Positions 15,648 to 22,494 of a stretch of DNA of 64,000 nt are shown here, piece by piece (position 1 is the stretch's first letter; the number at the start of each line of letters is the position of its first letter). This DNA comes from Rhodopseudomonas rhenobacensis (GTDB lineage Bacteria; Pseudomonadota; Alphaproteobacteria; Rhizobiales; Xanthobacteraceae): assembly GCF_014203125.1 (NCBI RefSeq), contig NZ_JACHIH010000002.1, positions 310,001 to 374,000 of the forward strand, written 5' to 3'. The position numbers were made by a program, and so were the translations under genes. The notes beneath the pieces are model-generated. The model was not told the DNA's origin, did no database searches, and saw only the letters and a list, made by a program, of their open reading frames with translations.

Positions 15648-15958
15648 GCCGACACCTTGCGCTTGAGCTTGTTCGACTTCTTCGCTTTCTTTGCAGCGTC
15701 GCGCTGCGCCTTCTTCTGCGCCGCGGCCGCCCGCTCCTCTTTCTCGATTTCGATCAGGTCGATTTGCGACATATCCGGCCAAAGGCTCTTCGGCCCGAGC
15801 GACATCCAGAACGGCGTGAGGTGGTCGATCTCATGGAAGCGCCGCCGGATCACGCCGTTTCCATCGATCCACACGCACTCGGCGATGTCGTTGGAAATAT
15901 CCACGACCTTCATCGGCGCGCCGCCGCCCGCGCGGACCATTTGCCCGACGTAACTCAT
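15644..15958 (-). CDS. YodC/DUF2158-like small protein
   Basis: The 104-residue product opens with a small beta fold: V-G-Q-M-V-R-A-G-G-G-A-P-M-K-V, then A-E-C-V-W-I and F-H-E-I-D-H-L-T. This resembles the DUF2158/YodC pattern (G-x-x-V-x-L-x-S-G-G-P-x-M-x-V followed by C-x-W). It ends with a very basic helical tail rich in K/A (residues 80-104) that could bind nucleic acid. Four-base overlaps couple it to both neighbours. Confidence 0.6.
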   Translation of the reverse strand: MSYVGQMVRAGGGAPMKVVDISNDIAECVWIDGNGVIRRRFHEIDHLTPFWMSLGPKSLWPDMSQIDLIEIEKEERAAAAQKKAQRDAAKKAKKSNKLKRKVSA

Positions 15959-17181
15959 ATCGCCCCCTCGAATGACCACTGATCGCCCGTAATTGTGTCG
16001 AGAAGCGATATTTTCGCGTTGTCGTAAGCCGGCCGGTCCAGCGTATCCATTTGCCGGCCATTCAATTTCCGATGATGATGCCAGCCGACCGCAGCGCCGC
16101 GGACAGCCAGTTCGTCGCGAGGTAACTCACCAGCCAAAACCGCGGTCACGACGTTCGAGATCAAATCGTCGCGCAAGTCGGGATCCATCCCGCGGTGGAA
16201 CAGCTTGCTCGCCTCTCGATAAAGCTCGTTTTCATTGAGCCCGCGACGCAACGTCTCTTGTTGGTAGATTCGCTTTGGCTGCTTTGCATATGTGGTTCGA
16301 CGCCATGCCATCTGCTCGCCGATCGCATCGCGGAAGCGCTCGGCAAATCCGACGCTGCGGCGGGAACGATCCCAGATTCCATTGTAGGTCGGCAGATTGT
16401 TGCCCAAGACGTCATGGATGGAGCGGCCCCGGTGATTGCGAATAGCATCGAGCGCCGCGTCGTAATCGGCATCGGACCAGGTGCGCTTTTCGACAACCGC
16501 CTGCCGGCCGCGCGCCCGATTGCTCGCCTCCCGCTCAGCTACCGCCGTGTTCAATCGCGCCTTGAGATCCGGGCGGGATCGCAGGAAGACGCGCAACTCA
16601 GAACTTGATCGGTTCGACGTGGCAGCGAACGCTTCCTTGATCAAAGCTCCATTGCTCACGGCTGCCATGATGCGTTCGATCTGGTCATCGCTCAGCGGCG
16701 GGAGCCGATTTGCGACTTTCATGGCTTCCCGATCTGCAACGGCCTGATCGAGCTTCAGCTTCAGTTCGGGGCGCTTTTTCAGAAGCCCAAAAATGACGGT
16801 GGGATCGGGAGAGTGCGGATTATTTCGGCAGGCATCCGCCACCGTCGCGCCGCTGCGGATCAACGGCAACACGTCGATAAGCGCCGCGGCGTATCGATCA
16901 TCAGCTTGCTCTGACAGACGCTGCTTGCGGACGCTCTTGGCAAGCCGGATGCGACGCATCAAGTCAGCATTGCGACTCGCCCGACCGAGCAGCGTTTGCA
17001 GCCCAATCAGGGGCGGCTTCAGCAGATGCAGAAGATTGCCCTCGCCCAGCGTCGCGATCGCATCCGCGGTCGCATACATATCGGCGTCAGACCAAACTTT
17101 CATCGCGCCGCCCGTCATCTGCGGGACACCGTTCGAAATTGGCCGTTGCGGGTGCATGACTTGCCGCTGATCATGCGCCAC
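15955..17181 (-). CDS. Repeat-containing HTH-like protein with sigma-like C-terminus
   Basis: The 408-residue protein contains four related helical units about 68 residues apart. They are anchored at G-R-A-S-R-N-A-D-L (66), K-K-R-P-E-L-K-L-K-L (135), R-S-R-P-D-L-K-A-R-L (201) and D-R-S-R-R-S-V-G-F-A (271). Each is preceded by a segment of the form Y-x-x-A-L-x-x-I-R-x-G. The pattern recalls tandem terminase-like or homeodomain-like HTH units. The last 80 residues (D-P-D-L-R-D-D-L-I-S-N-V-V, then S-L-L-D-T-I) weakly resemble sigma-70 region 2. A regulator or replication factor is plausible. This is inference from repeats seen by eye. Confidence 0.6.
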   Translation of the reverse strand: MAHDQRQVMHPQRPISNGVPQMTGGAMKVWSDADMYATADAIATLGEGNLLHLLKPPLIGLQTLLGRASRNADLMRRIRLAKSVRKQRLSEQADDRYAAALIDVLPLIRSGATVADACRNNPHSPDPTVIFGLLKKRPELKLKLDQAVADREAMKVANRLPPLSDDQIERIMAAVSNGALIKEAFAATSNRSSSELRVFLRSRPDLKARLNTAVAEREASNRARGRQAVVEKRTWSDADYDAALDAIRNHRGRSIHDVLGNNLPTYNGIWDRSRRSVGFAERFRDAIGEQMAWRRTTYAKQPKRIYQQETLRRGLNENELYREASKLFHRGMDPDLRDDLISNVVTAVLAGELPRDELAVRGAAVGWHHHRKLNGRQMDTLDRPAYDNAKISLLDTITGDQWSFEGAI

Positions 17182-17506
17182 CTTTCAGGCCGGGGTCGCG
17201 GGGAAGTGGCGGCGCCACCCGCCAGGTGCTGGCGGTCATGCCGCTGGCGTTGCAACGGCGGTCGCCGGTTGCGCTGATCTCGCCAAGCCGGCGCAATTCT
17301 GAAACCCGGGGGCGAACGGTCAGCACCGACATGCCGAGCGCGGCCGCGATCTCGTCGGCGGTAACACCGGCCGGATGCTTCGCGATCTCCTCAAACACCA
17401 CGGCGCGGATGCGAGGCGCACGGGGCGCGATCGCCACCGCGGCGTCTTGAGACGGCCCGAGCGCCTTGAAGCCGGGAGCGTCCGGATAGACATGATCGTC
17501 CGTCAT
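17171..17506 (-). CDS. Winged-helix DNA-binding protein
   Basis: The 111-residue product has a winged HTH in its centre: V-F-E-E-I-A-K-H-P-A-G-V-T-A-D-E-I-A-A-A near residues 37-56, then R-P-R-V-S-E-L-R-R-L-G, followed by a wing and a C-R/N-A-S-G strand. Very similar small wHTH proteins occur in rhizobial prophage early regions. It overlaps the 408-residue gene by eleven bases and the next upstream gene by four, so it is part of one long minus-strand operon. Confidence 0.72.
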   Translation of the reverse strand: MTDDHVYPDAPGFKALGPSQDAAVAIAPRAPRIRAVVFEEIAKHPAGVTADEIAAALGMSVLTVRPRVSELRRLGEISATGDRRCNASGMTASTWRVAPPLPRDPGLKGGA

Positions 17507-18198
17507 GCTGATGTTACCTCGCGGTTAGCACCGGGCAGGCTTCTGGTTTTGTAGATCTCCCGAAGCTGATCGAACGTCGGTGCTCTGCGCTCCGATCCCG
17601 CCGGAACATCTGGTCTCCGCTCCAAATCGTTGTATTCGTGCAGATGGGCCGACAGCTTCTGGTAGCCTTCACGAATTACACGGCTCACGCGGTCAGCCAT
17701 TTCTGGATTTTCCGGCGGTGCCACGGGAGCCACCAGCAGCTTGCGGATGTTGTGACGGTCCATCAGCAGAGACTGCATCGTCTCAACAACCACCTGGCGT
17801 AGCCGCGGCGCTGCAGGTGGAAAATCCAGGCTGGCGCCTTCGACCTCGCCAGCCTTGATTTTCGCGAAGCCGTCCCGAATCGCCCAGAGTGGCAGATCAA
17901 TCAGCACCTCGCTGTAGACCCGCATCATCGCTGCCGCTTCGGACTTCGACGTAGTCCGTGCCGAGTAGAACGCCATCATCAGGACTGCGATCTCGGTCTC
18001 AATCTGATGCGCGGTGGCCGGCTTAGTGCGATCGTCGGTGGCGACTAGAAACAGGTTCAAGCGCTGCCGCAGATCGACAGGAAGCGGTTGCGCAAGTTCA
18101 TCCCCGACCAAGGAGTTGCGGGCGAGTGCCAGGGCCGCCCGATCCGCTGGGCTGATTTGGAGTGACGTCGATGATGCTGCCGAAACCTGATTGCCCAT
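17503..18198 (-). CDS. Phage early-region hypothetical protein (replication type)
   Basis: From the ATG at 18198 the product is 231 residues, helical, with a central segment A-V-L-M-M-A-F-Y-S and M-R-V-Y-S-E-V-L-I-D-L-P-L-W-A-I near residues 80-110. A P-P-A-A-P-R-L-R-Q-V motif follows at about 135. The pattern resembles proteins found next to replication genes in Bradyrhizobium phages, possibly a helicase-loading factor. Its first 101 bases overlap the end of the upstream replication-type gene in another frame, which is unusually long and may mean a later start is used. Confidence 0.6.
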   Translation of the reverse strand: MGNQVSAASSTSLQISPADRAALALARNSLVGDELAQPLPVDLRQRLNLFLVATDDRTKPATAHQIETEIAVLMMAFYSARTTSKSEAAAMMRVYSEVLIDLPLWAIRDGFAKIKAGEVEGASLDFPPAAPRLRQVVVETMQSLLMDRHNIRKLLVAPVAPPENPEMADRVSRVIREGYQKLSAHLHEYNDLERRPDVPAGSERRAPTFDQLREIYKTRSLPGANREVTSA

Positions 18199-19006
18199 GC
18201 TGCTGTTCCCTCGATCGTTCTTCCATGACTGCGACAAATCCGTTGGTCTGCCGTTCGCCGAACGCAGGCGGACCCACGCCACCGCGAATCACCGCCGCGA
18301 TGTATTCGGCGGGATTTTGTTTCGTCGACGCCTGCTCGATTGCGGCGCGGGCCAACGCGACGTTGCCGCCCTTGGCGTTTTTCAGTTTGACGATCTGACC
18401 ACCAGCACTCTTGCCGAGAACCTGCTTGCCTCGATCGAACAGTTCCTTTTCCGGGTCAGGCGGCGCCACCGGCGCCCGTTCCGAAGGAACGGAAGTGACT
18501 GTGTCAGTGACAGTGACAGTGGCTTCGATGGGGCTTCGATCCCCCTTCGATGCCCCTTTGAAGGGGCTTGCTGTCGGCTCCGAAATCGGCGGTTCCTGCA
18601 GGTGATAAGCGGAGCCGTACTTTTCAAAAAACGCCCGCTTAATATGGGGATTTTCGATTTCGTTGAAGAACCTGGCGACGTGCTTGATACGCTTGTCGCC
18701 ACCCTTCAGAGCGTCCCCGATCTGGTACCGGGCCATTTCATGCACCCACACCGTTTCGGTCTCCGGGTCGACGGTGCAGAAATCGAGTTCGCAGAGCTTG
18801 GTAAGCCCCTTCGAAGCCCCTTCGATGGTCCTTCCAGTCTCGATCTTGATGAACTCGACGGGGCATCGAAACACGCCGATGATGTTCGCGTGCGGCGACG
18901 TCATCAGGTACATCGCCACCACCTGCGCATCGACGTCCTGCCGCAGGGCGCGCCCTGTCGCGCCGGTCCAGAACGATGGTCGAACGATGCCGTAGTTCAT
19001 GCTCAT
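18098..19006 (-). CDS. Phage replication-initiator-like protein
   Basis: The 302-residue product has a winged-helix-like N-terminal half: R-P-S-F-W-T-G-A-T-G, then V-V-A-M-Y-L-M-T-S-P-H-A-N-I-I-G-V-F, and V-H-E-M-A-R-Y-Q-I-G near 90. A flexible P/S/T-rich linker and a C-terminal helical part follow. This architecture is common in phage replisome-organiser (O-like) proteins. It sits at the start of the minus-strand operon after the AlpA-like gene, where a satellite replication initiator is expected. No primase or helicase motif is visible. Confidence 0.68.
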   Translation of the reverse strand: MSMNYGIVRPSFWTGATGRALRQDVDAQVVAMYLMTSPHANIIGVFRCPVEFIKIETGRTIEGASKGLTKLCELDFCTVDPETETVWVHEMARYQIGDALKGGDKRIKHVARFFNEIENPHIKRAFFEKYGSAYHLQEPPISEPTASPFKGASKGDRSPIEATVTVTDTVTSVPSERAPVAPPDPEKELFDRGKQVLGKSAGGQIVKLKNAKGGNVALARAAIEQASTKQNPAEYIAAVIRGGVGPPAFGERQTNGFVAVMEERSREQQHGQSGFGSIIDVTPNQPSGSGGPGTRPQLLGRG

Positions 19007-19018
19007 CGGCCCGGCCGC

Positions 19019-19222
19019 CTACTCGGCCGCGCCGGCCCGAGCAAGCAAAGCGTGCAGTGCGTGCTTCGGCACCCGAAGCAGCTTTCCAATTCGGATTGTG
19101 GGGATGTCGCCCCTCTTAGCCGCTTCGTATGAACCGTTGCGGCTCAGACCAAGCAACGCTCCGGCCTCCGGAACCTCGTAAACAAGACGATCATCTGCGT
19201 TGGAAGTCGCGGTCTCTGCCAT
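19019..19222 (-). CDS. AlpA/excisionase-type HTH protein
   Basis: The 67-residue protein is a minimal winged HTH of the excisionase/AlpA class (Y-E-V-P-E-A-G-A-L-L-G-L-S-R, then R-I-G-K-L-L-R-V-P). It is divergent from the RHH-integrase operon, with a 146-bp control region between them. In PICIs AlpA activates excision and replication, and in temperate phages Xis directs excision; either role fits. Confidence 0.75.
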   Translation of the reverse strand: MAETATSNADDRLVYEVPEAGALLGLSRNGSYEAAKRGDIPTIRIGKLLRVPKHALHALLARAGAAE

Positions 19223-19238
19223 AGACTAGCCTTTCCTT

Positions 19239-19262
19239 GAGTGGGGCCAACTCAGACCCCAC
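19239..19262. promoter_or_regulatory. Operator copy 1 in the divergent control region
   Basis: This 24-base site has GTGGGG/CCCCAC arms around a 10-base centre. In reverse complement it aligns with 19296-19319 over the whole length (shared TGGGG, TG, CCCCACTC). It lies upstream of the AlpA-like gene. The likely binder is the RHH protein encoded at 19369. Confidence 0.55.
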
Positions 19263-19295
19263 GGCTTATATCTACGGTGTTGGCCTGTTTAGTCA

Positions 19296-19319
19296 ATGGG
19301 GGCACTTGTGACCCCACTC
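19296..19319. promoter_or_regulatory. Operator copy 2 in the divergent control region
   Basis: This site has GGGG/CCCC arms and ends CCCCACTC. It is an inverted copy of the site at 19239-19262 and lies about 50 bases upstream of the RHH repressor start, as expected for autoregulation. Confidence 0.55.
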
Positions 19320-19368
19320 AATTTTTGCTAGTCCTGTGTGGACGAAACGCCACCAACAGGAACATAGG

Positions 19369-19770
19369 ATGAAAAAGCCATCAGACATCGTTCAATTGAA
19401 ACTGAGATTTTCCGAACGGCTACGCCGTCGGTTGGAAAAGGCGGCTGACGAGTCAGGGGATTCGATGAATGCGGAGATCATCCGCCGCATAGAGCGATCA
19501 TTCGAAAAGCAGGATCTGCTCACCGAAGTTCTGACACTCGCCTACGGTCCACAGATGGCAGGCTTGCTGCGGGAAGTCACACCGGCAATCCGAGCCTTTG
19601 CCGATTCCGGACTAAACCAGACGCTCACGATTTCTAGGGATGTAAAAGGTAGTTTGAAAGTTGGCTTCAAAGCGTCCGCGGACGGAGAAGTAGATCCACC
19701 GACCGACGAAGAATTTGACGAAATGGTGCGCCGACACGCCGCTGTCAGTAAGCCGGAGGGGCAGTCATGA
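19369..19770 (+). CDS. Arc-like ribbon-helix-helix regulator
   Basis: The ATG at 19369 gives a 133-residue protein whose first 45 residues are an Arc-type RHH domain: V-Q-L-K-L-R-F-S-E-R-L-R-R-R-L-E, then S-M-N-A-E-I-I-R-R-I. The C-terminal part has an aliphatic helix and an acidic tail. It overlaps the integrase start by four bases. Two matched operator-like sites lie upstream. It likely controls the lysogenic choice of the element by repressing the AlpA-led operon or its own promoter. Confidence 0.82.
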   Translation: MKKPSDIVQLKLRFSERLRRRLEKAADESGDSMNAEIIRRIERSFEKQDLLTEVLTLAYGPQMAGLLREVTPAIRAFADSGLNQTLTISRDVKGSLKVGFKASADGEVDPPTDEEFDEMVRRHAAVSKPEGQS

Positions 19771-20930
19771 AAGGTTCGATCCGCGAACGCTCGCCCGGCC
19801 ATTGGGCCATCATTCTTGACGCGCCGGATCCAGCGTCTGGTAAGCGTCGCCGCAAATGGCATAGCTTCACCGGCACCAAACGGCAGGCACAAGTCGAGTG
19901 CGCGCGCCTGATCTCGGCGATGAAGGGCGGCACCTACCTAGAGCCGGACAAGACGACGCTTGCGGCGTTCCTGGATCGCTGGATCCACCACATCAAGGCG
20001 CACGTCTCTCCCCGGTCCCATGAACGCTACGCCGACCTGGCACGCAAGAACATCGCGCCGCTGCTCGGTGGTATCGTCTTGAGCAAACTGCGGCCTGCGC
20101 AGATCGCAGCATCCTACTCAACCGCCCTCGCCAGCGGGCGCCGGGACGGCAAGGGCGGTCTTTCGCCTCGCACCGTGCATCACATGCACCGGGTTCTTAA
20201 ACAGGCTCTTGGGCAGGCTGTGAAATGGGAACTGCTCAATCGGAATCCCTGCGATGCCGTCGACCCTCCCAAGGTCGAGCGGGTCTCGATGCATACGTTT
20301 GATTTGCCGCAGACGGCCGAGCTCATAGACGCCCTGCGCAACACGCGGATGTTGGTGCCCGCCCTGCTGGCGGTGCTATGCGGACTGCGCCGCGGCGAAA
20401 TAGCCGCCCTGCGTTGGCGCAACGTCGATGTCACAGCCGGTCAGATCGCGGTTGTCGAGAGTGCCGAGGAAACCAAAGACGGCGTCCGCTACAAGGAACC
20501 CAAGAGCGGCAGGGCGCGCACTGTGGCGCTGTCGTCAACAATGATCGATGAATTGAAGGCGCACCGCGCACGGCAGGCCCAAGAGCTTTTAAGGCTCGGC
20601 GTCCGCCTATCCGATGACTCCTTTGTGGTTGCACAAGCGGACGCCCACCCGTTGAAGCCGACGAGCATCACCCATGAATGGGTACGCCTGCTCGGCCAAA
20701 CTGCCCTGCCCCGCATCAGGTTCCATGACCTGCGGCACGCTCACGCCACCCATATGCTGGCAAGCGGCGTTCATCCGAAGATCGCCAGCGAGCGCCTAGG
20801 TCACTCCAAGGTGGGAATCACGCTGGACCTGTATTCCCATGTTCTGCCCGGAATGCAGGCCGACGCTGTGGTGCGGGTTGACGATGCGCTGCGTGACGCC
20901 ATAAACAAGCGAACCAAAGGCATTGGGTAG
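19767..20930 (+). CDS. int: Tyrosine recombinase (element 1 integrase)
   Basis: The 387-residue integrase has an N-terminal AP2-like arm-binding segment (W-A-I-I-L-D then R-R-R-K-W-H-S-F) and a SAM-like core-binding domain (residues 60-165). The catalytic domain contains R208 (G-L-R-R-G-E), a Lys in K-S-G-R-A near 246, H320 and R323 (F-H-D-L-R-H), H346 (L-G-H-S) and the nucleophile Y356. The tRNA-Ser attachment site begins 70 bases downstream. It is coupled to the RHH regulator, a normal arrangement for integrative satellites and prophages. Confidence 0.95.
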   Translation: MKGSIRERSPGHWAIILDAPDPASGKRRRKWHSFTGTKRQAQVECARLISAMKGGTYLEPDKTTLAAFLDRWIHHIKAHVSPRSHERYADLARKNIAPLLGGIVLSKLRPAQIAASYSTALASGRRDGKGGLSPRTVHHMHRVLKQALGQAVKWELLNRNPCDAVDPPKVERVSMHTFDLPQTAELIDALRNTRMLVPALLAVLCGLRRGEIAALRWRNVDVTAGQIAVVESAEETKDGVRYKEPKSGRARTVALSSTMIDELKAHRARQAQELLRLGVRLSDDSFVVAQADAHPLKPTSITHEWVRLLGQTALPRIRFHDLRHAHATHMLASGVHPKIASERLGHSKVGITLDLYSHVLPGMQADAVVRVDDALRDAINKRTKGIG

Positions 20931-20954
20931 CAAAGCGGTAGCAAACGGCCATTT

Positions 20955-20982
20955 TTGCCATTCTGCTTCGCAACAATAGCTA
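20955..20982 (+). promoter_or_regulatory. Possible element-derived promoter for tRNA-Ser
   Basis: TTGCCA at 20955-20960 is followed after 16 bases by TAGCTA at 20977-20982, about 18 bases before the tRNA start. The same -35 hexamer appears before the displaced host half at 3609. The -10 box is poor, so this is tentative. Confidence 0.25.
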
Positions 20983-20999
20983 AACAATTTCAATTGGAT

Positions 21000-21089
21000 G
21001 GAAGGGTGTCCGAGTGGTTTAAGGAACCGGTCTTGAAAACCGGCGTGCCCGCAAGGGTACCGTGGGTTCGAATCCCACCCCTTCCGCCA
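21000..21089 (+). tRNA. tRNA-Ser (anticodon TGA)
   Basis: The gene folds as a class II tRNA. The acceptor GGAAGGG (21000-21006) pairs with CCCTTCC (21079-21085). The anticodon stem CCGGT/ACCGG surrounds the loop CTTGAAA with anticodon TGA at 21033-21035. A long variable arm (GTGCCCGCAAGGGTAC region) is present, the T-arm is GTGGG-TTCGAAT-CCCAC, and the end is G-CCA. Its 5' half was apparently supplied by element 1, because the host's own 5' half is left at 3655-3693 with three differences. Confidence 0.95.
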
Positions 21090-21276
21090 CAAACCTTTGA
21101 TTGTATTTGGCAAAATCTGTTGACGGGCGAACGCATTTTTTGCAACCATAAAGCGAAAGTGCGTTTCAACCTGCAACAATGCTGCAACAACTTTTTTGTT
21201 GCAGACGGCCCGCTCGGAGGCCGACTCCGCAGCGACGTGCCGCTTGCTCTCGGAATCATAGGCCGCCTCCTCTATC

Positions 21277-21314
21277 CAATAATGATAATGGCGATTATTA
21301 TAGGATAGCCTATA
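21277..21314. promoter_or_regulatory. AT-rich inverted repeats before fic
   Basis: TATAGG (21299-21304) and CCTATA (21309-21314) form a palindrome. Just upstream, ATAATGATAAT and ATTATTAT form a second imperfect one. They lie 25-60 bases before the Fic start and look like an operator/promoter in an otherwise GC-rich context. Confidence 0.4.
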
Positions 21315-21339
21315 AACCTAAAATAAGTCGGTTGCCGTT

Positions 21340-22494
21340 ATGGATTTGGGGATCTACGAACTGGACGAACACGGCCGCCGGCTATTTCGACCGGCCATGC
21401 CTCCCTTCCCGCCTCTGGAGGACGTCCACGACGTCCTGGAAGCAGCGAATGCCGCGGTCAGAGAGTTTGACCGGCGTCTCACGGAATGGGACCGGCACAG
21501 CGCTGTCGGTCGGCTTTTCGCGCGGCTCGATGCCGTCCATTCCTCTGGGGCGGAGGGATCGACCACCACCTTCACCGACCTTCTCGAGTACGAGAGCGCG
21601 TTGCGAACGGCGCCGGATGTCGATGACGCCACCATCGTCGCCGCCTGTGCCGATGGCTTGAACGAGGACCTCGCCTGGACGACGCCGGAAGACCTCGTGC
21701 TCCTCCTCCACCGGCGCCTTTTCGAAAACCACCGCAACAGGATGCTTGCCGGCGGTGCCGGGCATTTCAAGGCACTTCCGAACTACACGGGTGATCCCGA
21801 CTTTCCTGGCGGGATGTTCGGTTACACCAGCCCGGCCTCCATCCAAACAGCGCTCCGTGAATGGCGCGACTTCACGCTCGCGACGGCACCGGCGACGCCA
21901 GAACTTCTACGACAGGTTCTCTCTCACTGGATGTTCGAGCACATCCACCCAATGACCGACGGCAACGGGCGCATCGGGCGCCTCCTTGTCCCGATCCTGA
22001 TGAGGCGCAAAGGCCAGACGAGCACCGCCTGCACGTTCTTGGGCGAAGCCGTTCACGAGAACAAGGGCCTCTACATCGGCGTCCTCAAGGACGCCCGCAT
22101 CACCGGCAAGACGGCTAACTATTCAAGGCAGATGCTTGCATTCATCCGCACGACGGCATCAGCCAACATAAACCGTCTCGATCGGCTGCAATCGATCGAG
22201 AAGGATTGGAGAGCGCGCTTCGCAAGGGTCCGTTCCGATAGCGTCGTGCACCGGATGATTGCGTACGCGATGATCAGGCCCGTGTTCACCATCAACGATG
22301 CCCAGAATGACCTCGGTGTCAGTTTCGCCGCGGCGAATGGCGCGGCACGAACATTGGCGGATGAAGGTCTGCTGACGGTGCCACAAGACGTGAAACGCAA
22401 CCGCCTATTCTACGCGGACGAGGTGTTGGGACTGTTCGATCGCTTCCGTCAGAAGTCCCCTTCGAATTCTGCGCCCGAGGGACGCCCTTGCTAG
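21340..22494 (+). CDS. Fic-domain protein (class II, probable AMP transferase)
   Basis: The 384-residue protein has an N-terminal helix with the inhibitory S-x-x-x-E-G motif (S68 to G73). The Fic core has H-P-M-T-D-G-N-G-R at residues 203-211, and a C-terminal winged-helix domain spans about 300-370. Class II Fic proteins transfer AMP to hydroxyl side chains and are restrained by the glutamate of the inhibitory helix. Position 205 is Met rather than the usual Phe of HPFxxGNG. The C-terminal wHTH suggests DNA binding and autoregulation. No antitoxin gene is adjacent, consistent with self-inhibition. It is the first gene right of the tRNA. Confidence 0.9.
   Translation: MDLGIYELDEHGRRLFRPAMPPFPPLEDVHDVLEAANAAVREFDRRLTEWDRHSAVGRLFARLDAVHSSGAEGSTTTFTDLLEYESALRTAPDVDDATIVAACADGLNEDLAWTTPEDLVLLLHRRLFENHRNRMLAGGAGHFKALPNYTGDPDFPGGMFGYTSPASIQTALREWRDFTLATAPATPELLRQVLSHWMFEHIHPMTDGNGRIGRLLVPILMRRKGQTSTACTFLGEAVHENKGLYIGVLKDARITGKTANYSRQMLAFIRTTASANINRLDRLQSIEKDWRARFARVRSDSVVHRMIAYAMIRPVFTINDAQNDLGVSFAAANGAARTLADEGLLTVPQDVKRNRLFYADEVLGLFDRFRQKSPSNSAPEGRPC

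Larger units (their letters stand above)
3655..21038. mobile_element. Integrated phage satellite (capsid-forming PICI-like), about 17 kb
   Basis: The region is bounded by directly repeated tRNA-Ser sequence with a 13-bp identical core at 3681-3693 and 21026-21038. The integrase sits beside the right copy. Genes include integrase, RHH repressor, AlpA-like protein, replication-type genes, portal, prohead protease, major capsid protein, HNH nuclease, connector, head-closure protein, TerS and TerL. I find no tail tube, tape measure, tail fibre, holin or endolysin. This complement and size fit capsid-forming phage-inducible chromosomal islands. A tail-deleted siphophage-type prophage is the alternative. 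A single orphan baseplate gp25-like gene is present. Confidence 0.75.
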
